DNA of 64,000 bases from Heterocephalus glaber (GCF_000247695.1 NW_004624778.1:8558881-8622880); one strand, 5' to 3'. Shown: positions 43,392 through 56,039, counted from the first letter of the stretch. Program-made: numbers and translations. The notes: generated by a model not told the origin, from the letters alone.

Positions 43392-43571
43392 CAGCAGTGG
43401 CAAACCTATGGCACATGTATTGTTTGTTTTTCTTTTAAAACAAAAGATGTTAACTTATGAGTTTTTTCTCAACTAAAACCTCAAAGTTCAAGTTTAATTG
43501 CAGTGTTGGCACTTGGAGATAAATAAGTGGATTTGGGATTGCAGTTTGGGCACTCATTTCTCAAAGGTATC
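43392..43571. mobile_element. hAT-type miniature element, 180 bp, exact 8-bp target-site duplication
   Basis: It starts cagcagtggcaaacctatgg, and its right half carries 'cagtgttggcacttggagat', 'aataagtggatttgggattg', 'cagtttgggcactcatttct', 'caaaggtatc'. ccttatac is found exactly at 43384-43391 and at 43572-43579. The last bases expected to mirror the left end (reverse of cagcagtgg) are missing, so the right terminus looks deleted down to the duplication. The 102-codon frame at 43498-43806 begins inside it and is not a gene. Confidence 0.75.
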
Positions 43572-43834
43572 CCTTATACATTTCTGCATGGTGCCTGGAT
43601 GGCCATCTATCACATTAGTATCTGTCCTCTTCTTCCGCGCCTGTGAGGATGGACTGAATCAAGAGGCAGCAAGAAAAAAATACTTGGAAAGTACACAGGG
43701 CCACCCGATGAACATGCAAATTGGGTGTGTGATTGTGTGCATAAGTGGGCATGGCTGGATGCAAACTTGTTTCTACGGCTGGGAAGATGAAACACAGCTC
43801 TCCTAATGGGGAATCAGATAGATATTTATACATT

Positions 43835-44215
43835 GCTGTGTTCAACAATTCCTTTTTGAGCCCCTAAAATGCATCAGATGCTGTTGGAATAAAGCCGTGC
43901 ACAATATGTGCTAAGTCCATGCATTCTTGGGGTTTATTTACACTGAAGTGCGTAGGGTAGTGGTGACCAAAGCAAGGTGGACAACAAATGAGTTACAAAT
44001 ATATAACTAAATGCTGGATGGAGATAATGTCACAAAGATCCAGAGGATGGAGAGTCAGAGAAGAGAGGACCACAGAGCCATGTAGAGGGTCTAGCAGGAG
44101 AAGCCTTTCTGATACCTGTCATGACCCACAGGAAGGACGGAGGGAGCAGGTAATATCCCAGGCAGGAGCATTCCAGACAGGGAGAGTAGCAAGAGCAAAA
44201 CCCCCAGCATTCAAC
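43835..44215 (-). mobile_element. L2 LINE 3' region, antisense, about 380 bp
   Basis: 'ttcaacaattcctttttgag', 'atgcatcagatgctgttgga', 'cattcttggggtttatttac', and at the far end 'caggcaggagcattccagac', 'agggagagtagcaagagcaa' give a long antisense L2 order. Frame 43988-44233 is a decayed-repeat frame. Confidence 0.7.
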
Positions 44216-45431
44216 TCTGGCTCAGTATATTAATCACCCTGACTGTGCTTAAAAACTCTCAGGATCAGGCCCTACCATAGCTAAATTAAATTTCTACTGT
44301 ATGAAAAGAACACCATGAGCCAGTGTTTCAAGGGTGGGATGATCAGTGTGGAGAGGTGAACAGGACTCAGCCAGGGTGCATGTGAGTCTTGAAGCCCCCA
44401 CAGGATGGCAGATATTGTTTTAAACGTTGGAAAAGCACTAGGCAGTTTTGAAGGAACAGATGAGATGAGCAGATTAGCACAAATAGGTCTGTGTCCTCTC
44501 TGGATTTATCAACAGAGGCTGGGCATAGCATGCAGGGAAGCTGTCTTTACTTACATAGAAGTACTCAGAATTAATTCCTGTTTGGTTATATATGTCCAGA
44601 GGAGATGTATAGACACATGGGCTAGAAGTCATAAAACTAGAAGGCCTCTAAACTCAGCATGTTCTAAATTTTTCCCTGGCCTTTTAGATGGAGACAGTAA
44701 ATGCACATCTAGATACAAGTACAGGAAGGGCTTCCAACCGTCTTCTTTCTTCTTGAAGGGGTGGTTTTAAAAATGCAAACACAGAGAAACCGATGAGAAG
44801 AGTTGCAGATTACATTTCTGACAATGCATAATCTCAGCTTGTTTGAGCATTGTCATTAGGAAGCCTTCTGATTATTCTGGCAGCTCTGGTTTCTAACTCC
44901 CCGTGGACAGAAAGAGGCATGAAGAGAATTACATTTCTCCAAGGGTGGGGTCAAAGGTTATTTCGTGCCTTGAACAGCTGGCTCTAGTTCTATTGAAGTG
45001 CTGTGGCCTCAAGTGTTACTAACAGAATAGCTGATGGCCTGTTGTCAGTTTCTGTACACTCACTATCTATTACAAATTAAGCTGAAATTGTGAATTCTCC
45101 AAATCAGGGAAGAAAACCTCCACCTGCTCTCCCCAATCTCTTGCATTCATCACAAGCCCCTGATACCGTAGCTTTGTAAAGGCTGCAGGCACGCAGCATG
45201 CTGTGTCCTGAGCAGATGCTTGTGCCACAGCCACCCCAATCTGCTGCTAGGAGGAGGAAATTGGCACAGGGCCCACATGCCCCTGTTGGCGATATATTAG
45301 TTAAATACCTCTGGGCATTTCATGCAGTCTCGGCTATGATGACACTGCTGAAAAGACAGACATCTCCGTGCCCTTGCTTCACACCCTCTGTTCTACTCCC
45401 AGATCTCACAGTTCAGTAACAAAGGCAGTGA
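44216..45431. other. Non-coding stretch; possible hAT trace
   Basis: A MER5-like trace at 44220-44285 (ttaatcaccctgactgtgct, then ttaaaaactctcaggatcag). The 121-codon frame 44405-44770 (+) and the 73-codon frame 45198-45419 show no family features. No splice-bounded exon seen. Confidence 0.45.
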
Positions 45432-45575
45432 ACTGGAAGTTGGAGACTTGAGTTTGAAGCCTGGGTCTACCACTAACGAGCGTTGTGGTCTTGAGCAGGT
45501 GATTAACCTTTCAGAACTTCAGTTCACTAATCTGTAAAATGAGAGGATTTGATCTGAAAATGTGCTAATGTTTCT
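45432..45575 (+). mobile_element. MIR SINE, sense
   Basis: 'ggagacttgagtttgaagcc', 'tgggtctaccactaacgagc', 'ttgagcaggtgattaacctt', 'tcagttcactaatctgtaaa', 'atgagaggatttgatctg'. Good MIR core match. Confidence 0.8.
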
Positions 45576-45744
45576 TCTGGCAGCCTGAGCTGGGGCTGGG
45601 TCACCTGGTTGGCAGGGCACTGAAGTGTGAGTGAACTAGAGGGGAAGTGCCTGCGACAATGCAATGGCTTTGCCAGGGGTGCAGGGTGGCAAAGCCTCTG
45701 GTAAGGCGTCGCTGACATGAGACGAAGTGGGAAGTAGTGAAGGT

Positions 45745-45960
45745 CATAGGGAACCGAACACAGACTCCAGGATCAGAGAGGCATCTCCATCACCTCCCGA
45801 CTGTATCTCAAGAAAACAATTTGACCTCACTGAGCCTCAAATTGTTTTGCTTTGAGATGGGATGACTGTGCTACTCAGAGAGATTATTGTGTGACATCAG
45901 TGAGATTTGTATAAAGCACTGGCACAAGTAAGAGCCCATTAAAAGCCAGTTATTGCCATC
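45745..45960 (+). mobile_element. MIR SINE, sense
   Basis: 'caatttgacctcactgagcc', 'tttgctttgagatgggatga', 'gagagattattgtgtgacat', 'gtataaagcactggcacaag', 'agccagttattgccatca' form an MIR with a well-kept 3' half. It lies 170 bases from another MIR in the same direction. Independent insertions are likely, since the two cover overlapping parts of the consensus. Confidence 0.75.
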
Positions 45961-46437
45961 AATCACCCATCCAACATTGGGTAATTATTATTTATACCTT
46001 TGGAGTTACTGGTTGGTTTTCCAACTAATATTCCAGCATCACATAGAACTCAGCAAGAAAACGATTAGTTCCCTTATTATCCCTTGCTATTGCAAATGTT
46101 TCTAAACTGCCCCAGATCTTCCCACTTGGTTCTCAGCTCCAACAGGATGTCATTATTGGTGCGAAGGACCCCACAAAATTGTCTACAGACTGAATCTGGA
46201 ATGTTCCTCTATTCCTAAAATACTAGTGAAAACTCTATCGTAGACTTATGACATACCAAGGAATTTGCATCCTAGGTGCTTATAGAGATTAAAAAATGCA
46301 CAAAAGACTCTCCTTCTTATAGGGGGTAAGAATGGGCTATCCCTCAAGGCAGCCACAATGACCCAGCATTGTCCCAGGTGCCACACTGTACGTCAGAATT
46401 AAATCACACCATGTGTTCACTCCAGTCTCTGTGTTTT

Positions 46438-46600
46438 TTGTTCACCATTCAGCAGACATTTATTGCAGGTCTGTCACATTTGAGGACTATACCTGGTCCT
46501 AGAGACAAATAGAAACTCGTAAAAACCTAGCCCTTACCCTCATAGAGCTCCCAGTCTCCTGGAAAAGACTCAGAGCCTGTTTCAGTCCCGGGCAGGTGTG
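46438..46600 (-). mobile_element. L2 LINE 3' end, antisense
   Basis: 'ttgttcaccattcagcagac', 'atttattgcaggtctgtcac', 'agcccttaccctcatagagc', 'tcccagtctcctgga' match antisense L2 3' sequence ('..ttcaacagatatttattgag..', '..cctgccctcatggagct..'). Confidence 0.75.
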
Positions 46601-47477
46601 GAGGGTGTCCTGAAGACATGAATCGGGGCTCATATGCTCACATCATATGACAGTGAGAGGAGTTACCCAGTGACCCCAAGAGCATCAGAAGGACAATACA
46701 TGCTGTGCGTTAAATAAGTGGCACAGATAGTGCTTGATAGAACTGTTTAGAGAAGGAGAGTCCGTACAAGCCTCCTGAAAATGTTGAGTCTTCATGTGGA
46801 TCATGATGGTGTTCATAATCAGGATTGGCAGAGAAAAGTGGGATGTCAAGCTTTACTCGGGCAGAATGTATAGATAGAGGATGAGATCTAGGCTGGGATC
46901 TTGTTATTTTAGAGAGAAGCAACTCAGAAAGCTACAGGAGCTGTATGCAGGAAGGAATAGATGAACTGTTAAAAGGCCTTGGAATCTCTCGACTCTAGCT
47001 CTTCCAGGTGCCTTTACTTTTTTCACTGCAGTGGTCTTTCTTCTCTAAGCGTTAGCCTGCACAGTCTCTTAACCAGCTGTGTTTCACTTCAGGGAACTTC
47101 CTTTGTCCCTCTCCTGGCCTCTTCCCTTTTGCACTCTCCCTTTCTTTCCTTCCACATACACAGTGCCTGCCAGGCATATGCTGTGCTTCTTTCTTCTCAG
47201 TCCCAGTGTCTTCTCTGAGATAAGGACATTTAAGAATCCTTCACGCATTCAACATTGAATGTGTCTGACTTGCTATCGGTCTATTCCTCCTCCTACCTCC
47301 TCCATTTCTTGGGCTTGGAATACCAGCCTCTCAAAGGAAACCTGGGGATGGCTTCCCGAGGGACCTCCCAGAGCTGCTGAGCCTCACTCAGGCAGAGCTA
47401 CATTTGCTGTTCCCAGGCTTTGCTCAGGGAGCCCATCCTCCTCTTGACTGCTAACGGCTGCCTGCCCTATGCCCCAG

Positions 47478-47526
47478 GTTCATGGCTCTCCACGCCCTCC
47501 CAGGTGCAGGCTGCTCTGGGAAGCTG
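47478..47526 (+). other. Candidate 49-nt exon
   Basis: Preceded by a pyrimidine-rich acceptor ending tgccctatgccccag (AG at 47476-47477) and followed by a donor ctg|gtaagag (GT at 47527-47528). The 49 bases are open in the frame beginning at their first base. No protein family is recognised, and no partner exon was found, so a cryptic splice pair is the main alternative. Confidence 0.15.
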
Positions 47527-47534
47527 GTAAGAGC

Positions 47535-47640
47535 CTCGCTTTGATCACATATACAATAACCTCAGTGCCAAGGCATCCATGCTAATCACTTTTGATTATG
47601 AATGGATTAAAAAGGACAGCAGCTGCACAGGGTGGCTTTG
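47535..47640. promoter_or_regulatory. Possible regulatory block with TCF/LEF-like and K50-homeobox motifs
   Basis: ctttgatc (TCF/LEF-like) at 47539-47546, a second 'cttttgattatg' at 47589-47600, and GGATTA (bicoid/OTX/PITX-type) at 47604-47609, followed by cagcagctg. It is repeat-free. Inference from motifs only. Confidence 0.2.
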
Positions 47641-49394
47641 ATTCAGGCCTGCTCAATAATGAGATGTACAGGCACAAGCCAGGAGGCTGCAGCCATCAGC
47701 CCTGCCCAGACCCCATGTGTCCTCCTTCAGAGCTCCCTCTGGGGTGGGGTCTGCTCAGAGACACAGGGAAACAGAGAAAACTTGCAACTTAAACTCAGTG
47801 GCCCTTCTGTCTTCACCCTTGTTCCAGATACTCCTATGGCCCAGCTGCACACTGTGCCCTTTGCCAATGGGTCAGCTTTGTTCTGCACCACAGATGTAGG
47901 AAATGTAGCTGGCCCCTGGCATGTTCCTAGGTGGCAAGGTGCGAAGCCATAGGTTTCATGGAAGCTGCTCTGCAGAGAAGAGTTGGAAGCCCAGCTCCAG
48001 TGTAGCCAGATCCTCAGAAACCAGAGGCCAGTAGTGCCTCCCCTCCCCCAAAGCATGCCCTTATGTGGTCACTGGGTTTATCAGAGAAGAAATGATTATA
48101 GTGCCTGCATTGAGATCCTTCATGTGTACATATGCTTGCATCTGTGACCTCTATGGTGAGCATTTTCCCCTATCTTGTGAGGTAGCCAGGATTTGGGGAC
48201 TTTCTTTCAGAGATAAGGGAGCTAAAGTATAGACAAGTGAAGGCTTTTCCCAGGTGCCGTTTGGTACCCGGTCTGGCTCTGTGGGAACCAGCCAAAGCTC
48301 TGTCATTGCCAGCCTCCTTTTCCCCATATTAGAGGATGTCCTGAGTCTTTCTGACTATGGACTCATGAAGACCATGACTGCCATGTGTGTCCATTTTTGT
48401 ATACACACTGAACCATTCATGGCTCGGTGGAATATGAGCAGCTGTGCTGGCCAAGTTGCAAGACTTAGGGAGATAAGAAGCATTCGGTACCAAAGCCAAG
48501 AGTTCTCTGGGCTGCTGGATTCACTAATAAATTTGACCTTGGTGTATTTGATATTTGGCTAAAAAAAGTTTGAAAGAGCAATGGGGAACTCCCAGTTCCA
48601 ATAAAAGCCTCCACAGAAGAGCCAGTACTTCCAGATAGCACCTGCCCATATTTCCCTAAGCCCAGGAAGGCAAGTCATGTCCACCTTACACTGAAGTTAC
48701 AACTCAAAACCTCACCATAGCAGACTCATGGCCAAAGCCCTTCCACAGTGCCATATCCTCTCATGTCAAAAGACTTCAGGGGGTCCTGAGCTTTGAGGAC
48801 AGGTAAGGGAGATGAAGGTGTATGAAGTTTAACACCAAGCATCTCTTCTGTTAGTGTGATGCAGGATGGTCTGCCTGTCATCCAAGTTAAGCAGCCTACT
48901 TTGAGTGGATGGTCTTAAGCAGATAGGCTCAGGGATACAGCAGTAGTATGCTATAACCAGCTCATACTGAGCCCAGCTATTCCCAACTCTACAGTCAGTG
49001 ACTTTAGGTTGGTAGCTTGAAACCATGAGTAATCCCACTATGGTGGCCAGTGCTTCATATCTGGGCCTTTTTTTTCTCTGTAAAAAGCTAGTTATTCAAG
49101 ATTTTCCACAACATGGCTAGTTAGTAACAGTTTTTCCTCCCACTGGCACTGTAGGCTCAGATCTGAGAGCCACACTTTGAGGGGGGCTTTTGTAATCTAG
49201 ATGGTGATGAAGTGGGAACCAGGCCTACAGAGGAAGCATTGAAGGCACATGGGAGATTCTGCCTGGGAAGGCATAGAGACAGTGCACATTCTCAAATGTA
49301 TCAAGGGCCTCCCACTGGCAGAAGGACTAAGCAGGCTATGTGCCCACGGGCAGGGATGGAGAACATGGGGAGAAGATGAGTCTGAAATCCCCTG

Positions 49395-49500
49395 GGCCTG
49401 GTGTCTGGATCTAACTTCGGATCTGAGGCCTATAGTGAGTTGCTCCGTCTGTTTGCTCTCATCTGTAAAATGGGGCTTCACGTTATTTATTTCACAGGAA
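49395..49500 (+). mobile_element. MIR SINE fragment, sense
   Basis: 'gaggcctatagtgagttgct' and especially 'gctctcatctgtaaaatggg' match the MIR core. Only the central part is recognisable. Confidence 0.6.
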
Positions 49501-52339
49501 GATCTTCGAATAGAAAAAAAAGGAAAAGAAAGCAGTTAATTCTTGTTCCTCAGAATTAGGGCACAAGTTTCAACGAGGTATATTTCCACTGAATCAAGGT
49601 GTTACTTGCCAAAGACTAATGCTGTGCCTCTAAACTAGTGAGTGCCACTTCCCAAAAATGCTCAAGCTGGGTCCCATCTGTCAGAGAAGTTGGAGAAGGG
49701 GATTCCTGCATGGGAGGAGGCTGGGATGGATAATCCCTTCCATGTGAGGGCTTCTGGAGCCAAGAGAATGTCCCTGGGCAAGTCACTGACTGATTTTTTG
49801 CCTCATTTCCTCCATCTGTCACTCAGCCTAGTTTCTGCCCCTTCCTGTTTTTCACTGTTGTTGAGAGAGTTAATTGATCATTGCTCATATGTTTTTAGGT
49901 CTAGAGAGTAGAGCTATTTTATCAAATTCATACATCATCTTTCTTTTTCTAATAGAGGCACTTTGTACCTTGAAATAAGGCTATATTCCTGTAACTTGAT
50001 TGTGGAGAACACTTGTCATTTTACATCCAGTTGATTAAAGAAGGTTATAATTAAAAGATAGCTCTATTGTCAATCTCTCTTAAACTTAATGTAGAAATAA
50101 GTTTGTGTGACTTAGAATCAGAATGCTTAATATTATGTGGTATTGAAGAAAACCTTAGGGTGACTGGGGAGCCAGGCTGTTGTTCTTGATACTCACATGC
50201 CTTCCATTTAGATATGGTAAAGGTAAACAGGCACACACAGCCAGATATGGCTTCCCTGCTCTGCTATCCCTCTTCTACTCCAGAGCCTGCCATGCTTAAT
50301 ATAGCTCCCCATGTAGCTAGGAGGTCCCCTGCCTCTATCACCCTTACTCTTTTCTAAAATCTGGAATTTCTTTTTATCAAAGGGCAATAGAGACTCCGAT
50401 TTTCCTTGCCTACTTAGAAATGAAGCACAGAAAATGGTTATCTTGGGAATTCTTGCACAGTGATGATGGTATAATTCATTGATAGTGGGTACTTTTGTAA
50501 AGGCGAGCTTAAGTAGGGAGGGATGTGGAAAGCAAAAGTAGAGCTGTTAGCCTCTGAAAGGCCATGAGAGATGAGGGCACGGCTCCTTGTAAACACACAC
50601 TTAGGCTTAGATAACCCAGTTGGTGCCAAGAGCCCTACCATCCCACCATTTTTGCTATGATATCACACCCTCCAGTACCAGTTGAGCTGTAGGTGATCCC
50701 TACCTGCTATAATAGACAATTTGTATGAAGCCTGGTGATGCATTGGAGGAGTGGGAGACCATTTCTCAACTTTTCCAGATTTTCAGAAGCTGTCAGGTCC
50801 TGAGGGGATCTGGCAGAATTCCTCATAGTAAAGGTGGGGAGTAATAAGGGTCAGTCAAGGATGTGACTTTCCCAGTGTCACACTACTGTTGGATTGCTGC
50901 AGGAGAGCACATTGCCAACCCCTATGGTGAGCTTTTCACTTGGTCTATAAATAAAGGGCTACGCATATGATTACTAACAGGGTCTCAGACTGAGTTAGCA
51001 ACTACTTCCAGTCTTGCTGATGTAGCATCTGTGTGTTATATTCACTGTGCTCCATCTCAGTGGGTAAAGTACAGACAGACATTCCCCATCTGAGTCAGCC
51101 AGAGATTCTGGGCAGGTTTATCGAAAAATGGGTGGACTGTAAGACAGACACATGTGATTTCAGGAGAACAATGAATGTGTGTCTTATTGTGAAAGAAGTC
51201 TGTGGAGATACAATCTACTGAATTGGTTTGATGAAAAGGTAACCTCTATTTCTAGATACCTCTGTGTATGATCACAGAGTTCTTGAGAGTGAAATCACAG
51301 ATAGCATTGCATTTTTAGCAAATTGTGGTTGGTTGAGTAAGGATTCCATGAGATGCAAACACACACGTATGCACCCCAGCCAAGAAGAGCTATTGGTGAA
51401 CCAGCTATTTCCCAAAGGCCCCCATAAAATACAAGAGGGAAAGATTTTTAACAAAGTACCAGGGTAGGTGTGTATTCCAAGAAGCCAAGGACTGCTTCAG
51501 AGTTGTTGTTCTGGGAATCATCTCCTGTTTTCCCAGAATATTTTGTTTGTTTATGTACTAGGAACATCTGCAGAAGCTCTGGCAGATCCTGTGGAATATC
51601 TTCAACGACAATGATGAAAAACCAATTTGGAACTTTCAAGTATCTAAGTCTTCAAGGAACCCCGGGTCACACAGGAGGCCAGGACCCAATCCTTAGCACT
51701 TACAATGCTGAGGACAGTAATTCGAGAATAGGGCCTTCTGTGTGGGGTAAGCAAGTACATTCTACTTGGTTCATTAAAATAAGTTAGCAGATAACCTGTT
51801 CTGATGTCTTCAGAAATACTTATTTTGATGAAAAGCTTAAGCAGAGGTATTTGATAGACAAAGACTGCCTTTTACAGCTTTTGTATTATGACGGCTGTTT
51901 CTTACTAAATAGACGAAGACCTCACTTTTGACTCACTTTGATGAGGAGAGTTGTCTGTTTTCCCAGAGTTCCTGCTTCTTGCTCTCCCACTCCCTCATTC
52001 TGTCAGGGGCAACTCTGTCCTTGATACTTGTCCTCCTTGTAATTCTCATGCTATGTGGGATTCCCAGATAACATAATAACATGTTTTATGCCTACAGTAA
52101 CAAAGATAGCTTGTTTTGGATTTCTTATTCTTTTATATTGTTAAAGTGCTCACTTATATGATTATAATATTACTCTTCCACAGGATGCAGTTATCCCCTT
52201 CCCATTACTGGTTACTTTTTTATATATATAAACATTTACCTATTGTTTGCCTTAGCTTGTGTCTCTAAAAGATGAAGGCCTTTTCTAGGTAGGATTATCG
52301 TGGTCCCTGACAGCACTCAGGTTACTGGCAATGGCACAT
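49501..52339. other. Non-coding stretch, no gene seen
   Basis: A short MIR-like core (ccctgggcaagtcactgac, then cctcatttcctccatctgtc) lies at about 49772-49822. The rest is AT-rich and unique-looking, without an exon I can support. Confidence 0.45.
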
Positions 52340-52520
52340 ACATAGAGGAGTTGAGAATGAACACAGACTTGGGTTTCAAATGGAATTGAGAATCTCTCAA
52401 TTATAGCTGGGTAACTTTGAATAAATTACCTATTTAATGTTGCCGAGTTTCTGTTTCCTCATTTGTTAAATGGCATAATTATAGTACTGCCATATAAAAT
52501 TCTTGAGAGAATTTAATGCC
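52340..52520 (+). mobile_element. MIR SINE, sense
   Basis: 'acacagacttgggtttcaaa', 'tatagctgggtaactttgaa', 'taaattacctatttaatgtt', 'ttctgtttcctcatttgtta', 'aatggcataattatagtact', 'gagagaatttaatg'. Clear MIR order. Confidence 0.82.
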
Positions 52521-52979
52521 ATGCGCTCATCCCTGAAAAGCATTTGGTAGTGCATGGGGATTCCCCACCTCTGAGATGGTGCCTGGGACTTGGCATGGCC
52601 TCATTTGCTGGCAGGGAGGAAGGAAGGAAAGAAGGCAGGGCTGGGGAAAAAGGAGGAAGATAAACTTGTTTAGGGAGAGAAAATATGCCTGATAATATTT
52701 CCAATATTTGACTCCAGAGTTTCTGTGGTCAGCTGGATTCAGGAACAAAGAAGCTACTTTTGGGCAAAGTCAGCCTGACCTCAGAAAAATTTGAGGAGAA
52801 GATCAAGATGGCAGAGATATTACCTTAGATCCCTACCCTGTGAGGTTGCCTAAGACTTACGGGAAGAATGACTCTTACCTTCAAGGTGAGTCAGCAGGGC
52901 ATGGCTGGCTGTGGTTTCAATATCCCTGGGGGCCCAGGCTGCCTCCCTAACAAGAGTAGGGAGAAACAACAGTCCGTGA
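52521..52979. other. Non-coding stretch with opposed splice-donor-like sites
   Basis: A GGAAGGAAGGAAAGAAGG run lies at 52618-52636. At 52805-52814 there is aagatggcag (YY1-like), and at 52870-52890 actcttaccttcaaggtgag holds a donor-like site on each strand. No exon can be supported. Confidence 0.4.
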
Positions 52980-53190
52980 AGAGGTTATGGATGGCTTAGA
53001 CAGAGAACTAGACTCATTATGATTCCAAACTATGTTCTAGTTCCATTTCTCCTGCTTTTGGTCTCCTTAACCTCCAGTACATAATTTAACCAACTGGAAC
53101 CTCAGTTTGCTCAATGATATACTGGATAATAATATAATCTGCACTGTCAGTGTGATGATAAAGAAGGCTGATAAAATAAAGCACATCTGA
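52980..53190 (+). mobile_element. MIR SINE, sense, diverged
   Basis: 'agaactagactcattatgat', 'tccaaactatgttctagttc', 'taatttaaccaactggaacc', 'tcagtttgctcaatgatata', 'gataaaataaagcacatctg' follow MIR order. Confidence 0.6.
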
Positions 53191-54987
53191 GACAAGAACA
53201 GACAAGAAGGTGTCCTGAAAAATCATATTTTTCACATTATAATTACCTGGAGGATACCTTGCCACTGTACTAAGGCTTATGGAAGTGCGACTACCTGGAA
53301 CTACAAGGTTCAGATATAACTGGGTCCAACTTGGCTTTACTCTTTTGCGATATCCACCTGTAGTTGTGATTAATTGCTCCAGTCTTTGGCCTGAGGGATC
53401 CAGATTCTCTGCCAAATTGGCTATACTGAGCAGAGCTTTCGACTCCAGTACTCAGATACTCTCTGAAGCAAGTACCTTTTCACTTTTCCATTCTCTACAA
53501 CTGAGTGAGCCTTGTGGTGTAAATCAATTTCCTGAGATTCACCAAGGGGATGATTAGAAAGCTTTGATACTCTTCTTGGAGCCAAGCGAGCAGATCGTCT
53601 GTTCAGTTCTAAGCAGACATTCAGTAAATGATGAGAAGAGGGAAATGAATATGGATATCCTCCCAGCCTCTAGCTCTGTGTAGCATATGTCTAAGGAGAG
53701 GAACTTCCTTTATTGGATTTTTACGGACTTTGGAAACAGCCCATGAATGCTTGTAAAGTGATATCCCAGTTTCACTTGTAGGAAAAGACCTACAGCTCAG
53801 ATTGTGCTCCTGAGACTCGGCATATCTCTAGCCCTTTCTAGCATCACTAGTGCTTCCTGAACTTCACATGTAAAGCGCAGACATCATTGTCTGCAAAAAG
53901 GGTAAAGAAGGGAAGAGAAAGCATTTTCCCCATGAGTAACTCATGGCAAGTATTAAAGGCTCTGTTCTTGAGATGAAGTCATGACACACTCCCAGCTCTC
54001 TCCTCCGAGGGATGATTACCTTGGCATCTTCAAGTAGTGAGCTAGTTTTCTGCCTTTCTCCAGTTAATACTGTTAGCACTGTGAGTGGCTTGCTTACCTA
54101 TGGAAAGACCCTTTCTCTTAAGATACAAGTTTTCAAACTTTCATTTTCATAAAATGTTCAATCATATGTATCTTAATGTGGAAGTCCAATATGAAAGTGC
54201 CAATAAAACTGGTGCTGTTCTGCATGAAGTGGAGTTGGGGTCTAGAACACTCCTCCTCATCTCCTTTTACCCAGTTCCCAATCTCCAAGGCCTTTTGTGA
54301 AATCCAGGACTCCATAAAGCATGGGCTGAAAATCATTGTTTTATGGGTTCCCTTTGGAGAATTCATTTGAAAATGTTGGAAGCATCATGGGGAACCTGAT
54401 AAAGGTGATAAACAATACATATTCCAAAAATACCTAGGGGCTTGGAGAGTATTAAGATACAGTGAAAAAAAATGAGTTATTTTAGCCAGATTGACCTGCC
54501 ATTTTACTACTTATGAGTGATGAACCTCAGAGCCTATTTAACACTCTTTAGCCAGTTTTTACTGAAATGTTTAAAAAGTGTGATATTAACATCCATGTCA
54601 CCAGTTTATACTAGGTTTACCTGTGTAAATTTCTCACCCATTGCCACATGATAGTCCCTCCATGAATTTTAGTTTTCTTGGTCTAAGCAACAGTGCATTT
54701 GAAAAAGAATTCTACTGAGAAGTTCAGAGAAGGGCAGGATGAGTTTCTGTAGGTTCATCAAGTTCAAATAACATAAAATAAGACTCATCATTTCAGTGAG
54801 TTCTAGATTAGGGCATTCAGAGCCTCTTCTTTCATTATGTCTTGGTAGTTACAGCTCTAATCTGCAAAGTGGAGGATTAAAGACATTCCCACCCAGAAGA
54901 TGAAACAGCTGTGACTTGGACAGCAACCAAATATGCACACAGCTTTAAGAGCGTGGGTTATATATGCAAGGCTACACATGGGATCTT

Positions 54988-55018
<31 letters not shown>

Positions 55019-56039
55019 AATGTAAGCACTCTTTTGGCTGCATCTTTAGGGGAATTTGTTACAGACCTTACCTGTAAATATTAGAACCCTATAATTTAAA
55101 AAATAATAAAAGACAAATATAAGCAATCAAGACCAGGCTTGCTCGGAGCTATATACAAAGTTATTATTAGTCATCCTTGTTGCTCTTTAGGCAGAGAGCT
55201 TGAAATGAAGACTGGAGATGTCAGTGCTTTCAGGTTTAACCTTTAAATTTCCAGGAGGCTGAGAGGATTTAGCAAAAAGACACAGCTCAACTAGGATGGT
55301 AGCTTCAAGTATATAAATTGTTTCTTAGGCCAGAGCGAAGTCATCCCCTTGGCAGTTAGAACTAATGCCTTTTGAATTGGAAGGTTGTTTACCTTTAGTT
55401 CAGATGTGGATTTGACCTCTGCTTTGCTGGATGGTGAACTCATGTAGCAGCATTCTGAGTAGCCATCTGCCAACTTCCTATTTGTAAAACCAATAATGCA
55501 GCCACAGTACAAATCTCTTGTCCTTAACTCTGACTTCCTGATCAAGAATACTGCCAGAATGTGTAGAATGTGTAGACAAACTCTTAGAGGTGTGTGTTTT
55601 GGGCAGAAAGTTGCTAGTGTCCCTTACATCTCTATTTTTATCCCTGAATGAGAGGGGAAATTAGGGCTGCTGGCAGGGTGGGGCCAGAGGGAACATAGAA
55701 TTTGCTCAATAGATTGTTAAGTGAGGTCTTAAAGGATTAAATTGTCCCATAGAGAGTTGCGGGAGAACCAGGGCTAGGACAAACGTTTGTGCTAATTCCA
55801 TTTCACCTCCCTTACTCTAGTATCTGTGCTTCTGTCTGTGGTTATGGTGAGTTGTAGACTCCTTCATCATCGTTGGTGGCTGCAGAGCCTATTGCTTGGA
55901 CTTCTTTCCTTCTCTGTCTTGAGCCCTGACGTACTTGCAGTTCTTCCAGCTCTTTTCACGATCCCCCTCCCATTCTCCCCCTGTCTGGACACTAAAACTC
56001 CTTTCGGTTGTACGTATGTGGCTGGATTTGTTTTCCTGA
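53191..56039. other. Non-coding stretch with a (GA)n tract
   Basis: Mostly AT-rich and unique-looking. The (GA)n at 54994-55018 follows an A-run. Overlapping frames 53086-53415 (-, 109 codons) and 53279-53557 (+, 92 codons) oppose each other and have no domain. Confidence 0.45.
54994..55018. repeat. (AG)12 microsatellite
   Basis: About 25 bases of pure AG following an A7 run. Confidence 0.93.

Larger units (their letters stand above)
46601..49394. other. Non-coding stretch with a candidate exon and a motif-rich block
   Basis: Holds the candidate exon 47478-47526 and the motif-rich block 47535-47640. 46980-47230 is pyrimidine-rich. Overlapping frames between 47592 and 48056 on both strands lack domains. 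No interspersed repeat recognised over this 2.8 kb. Confidence 0.45.
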
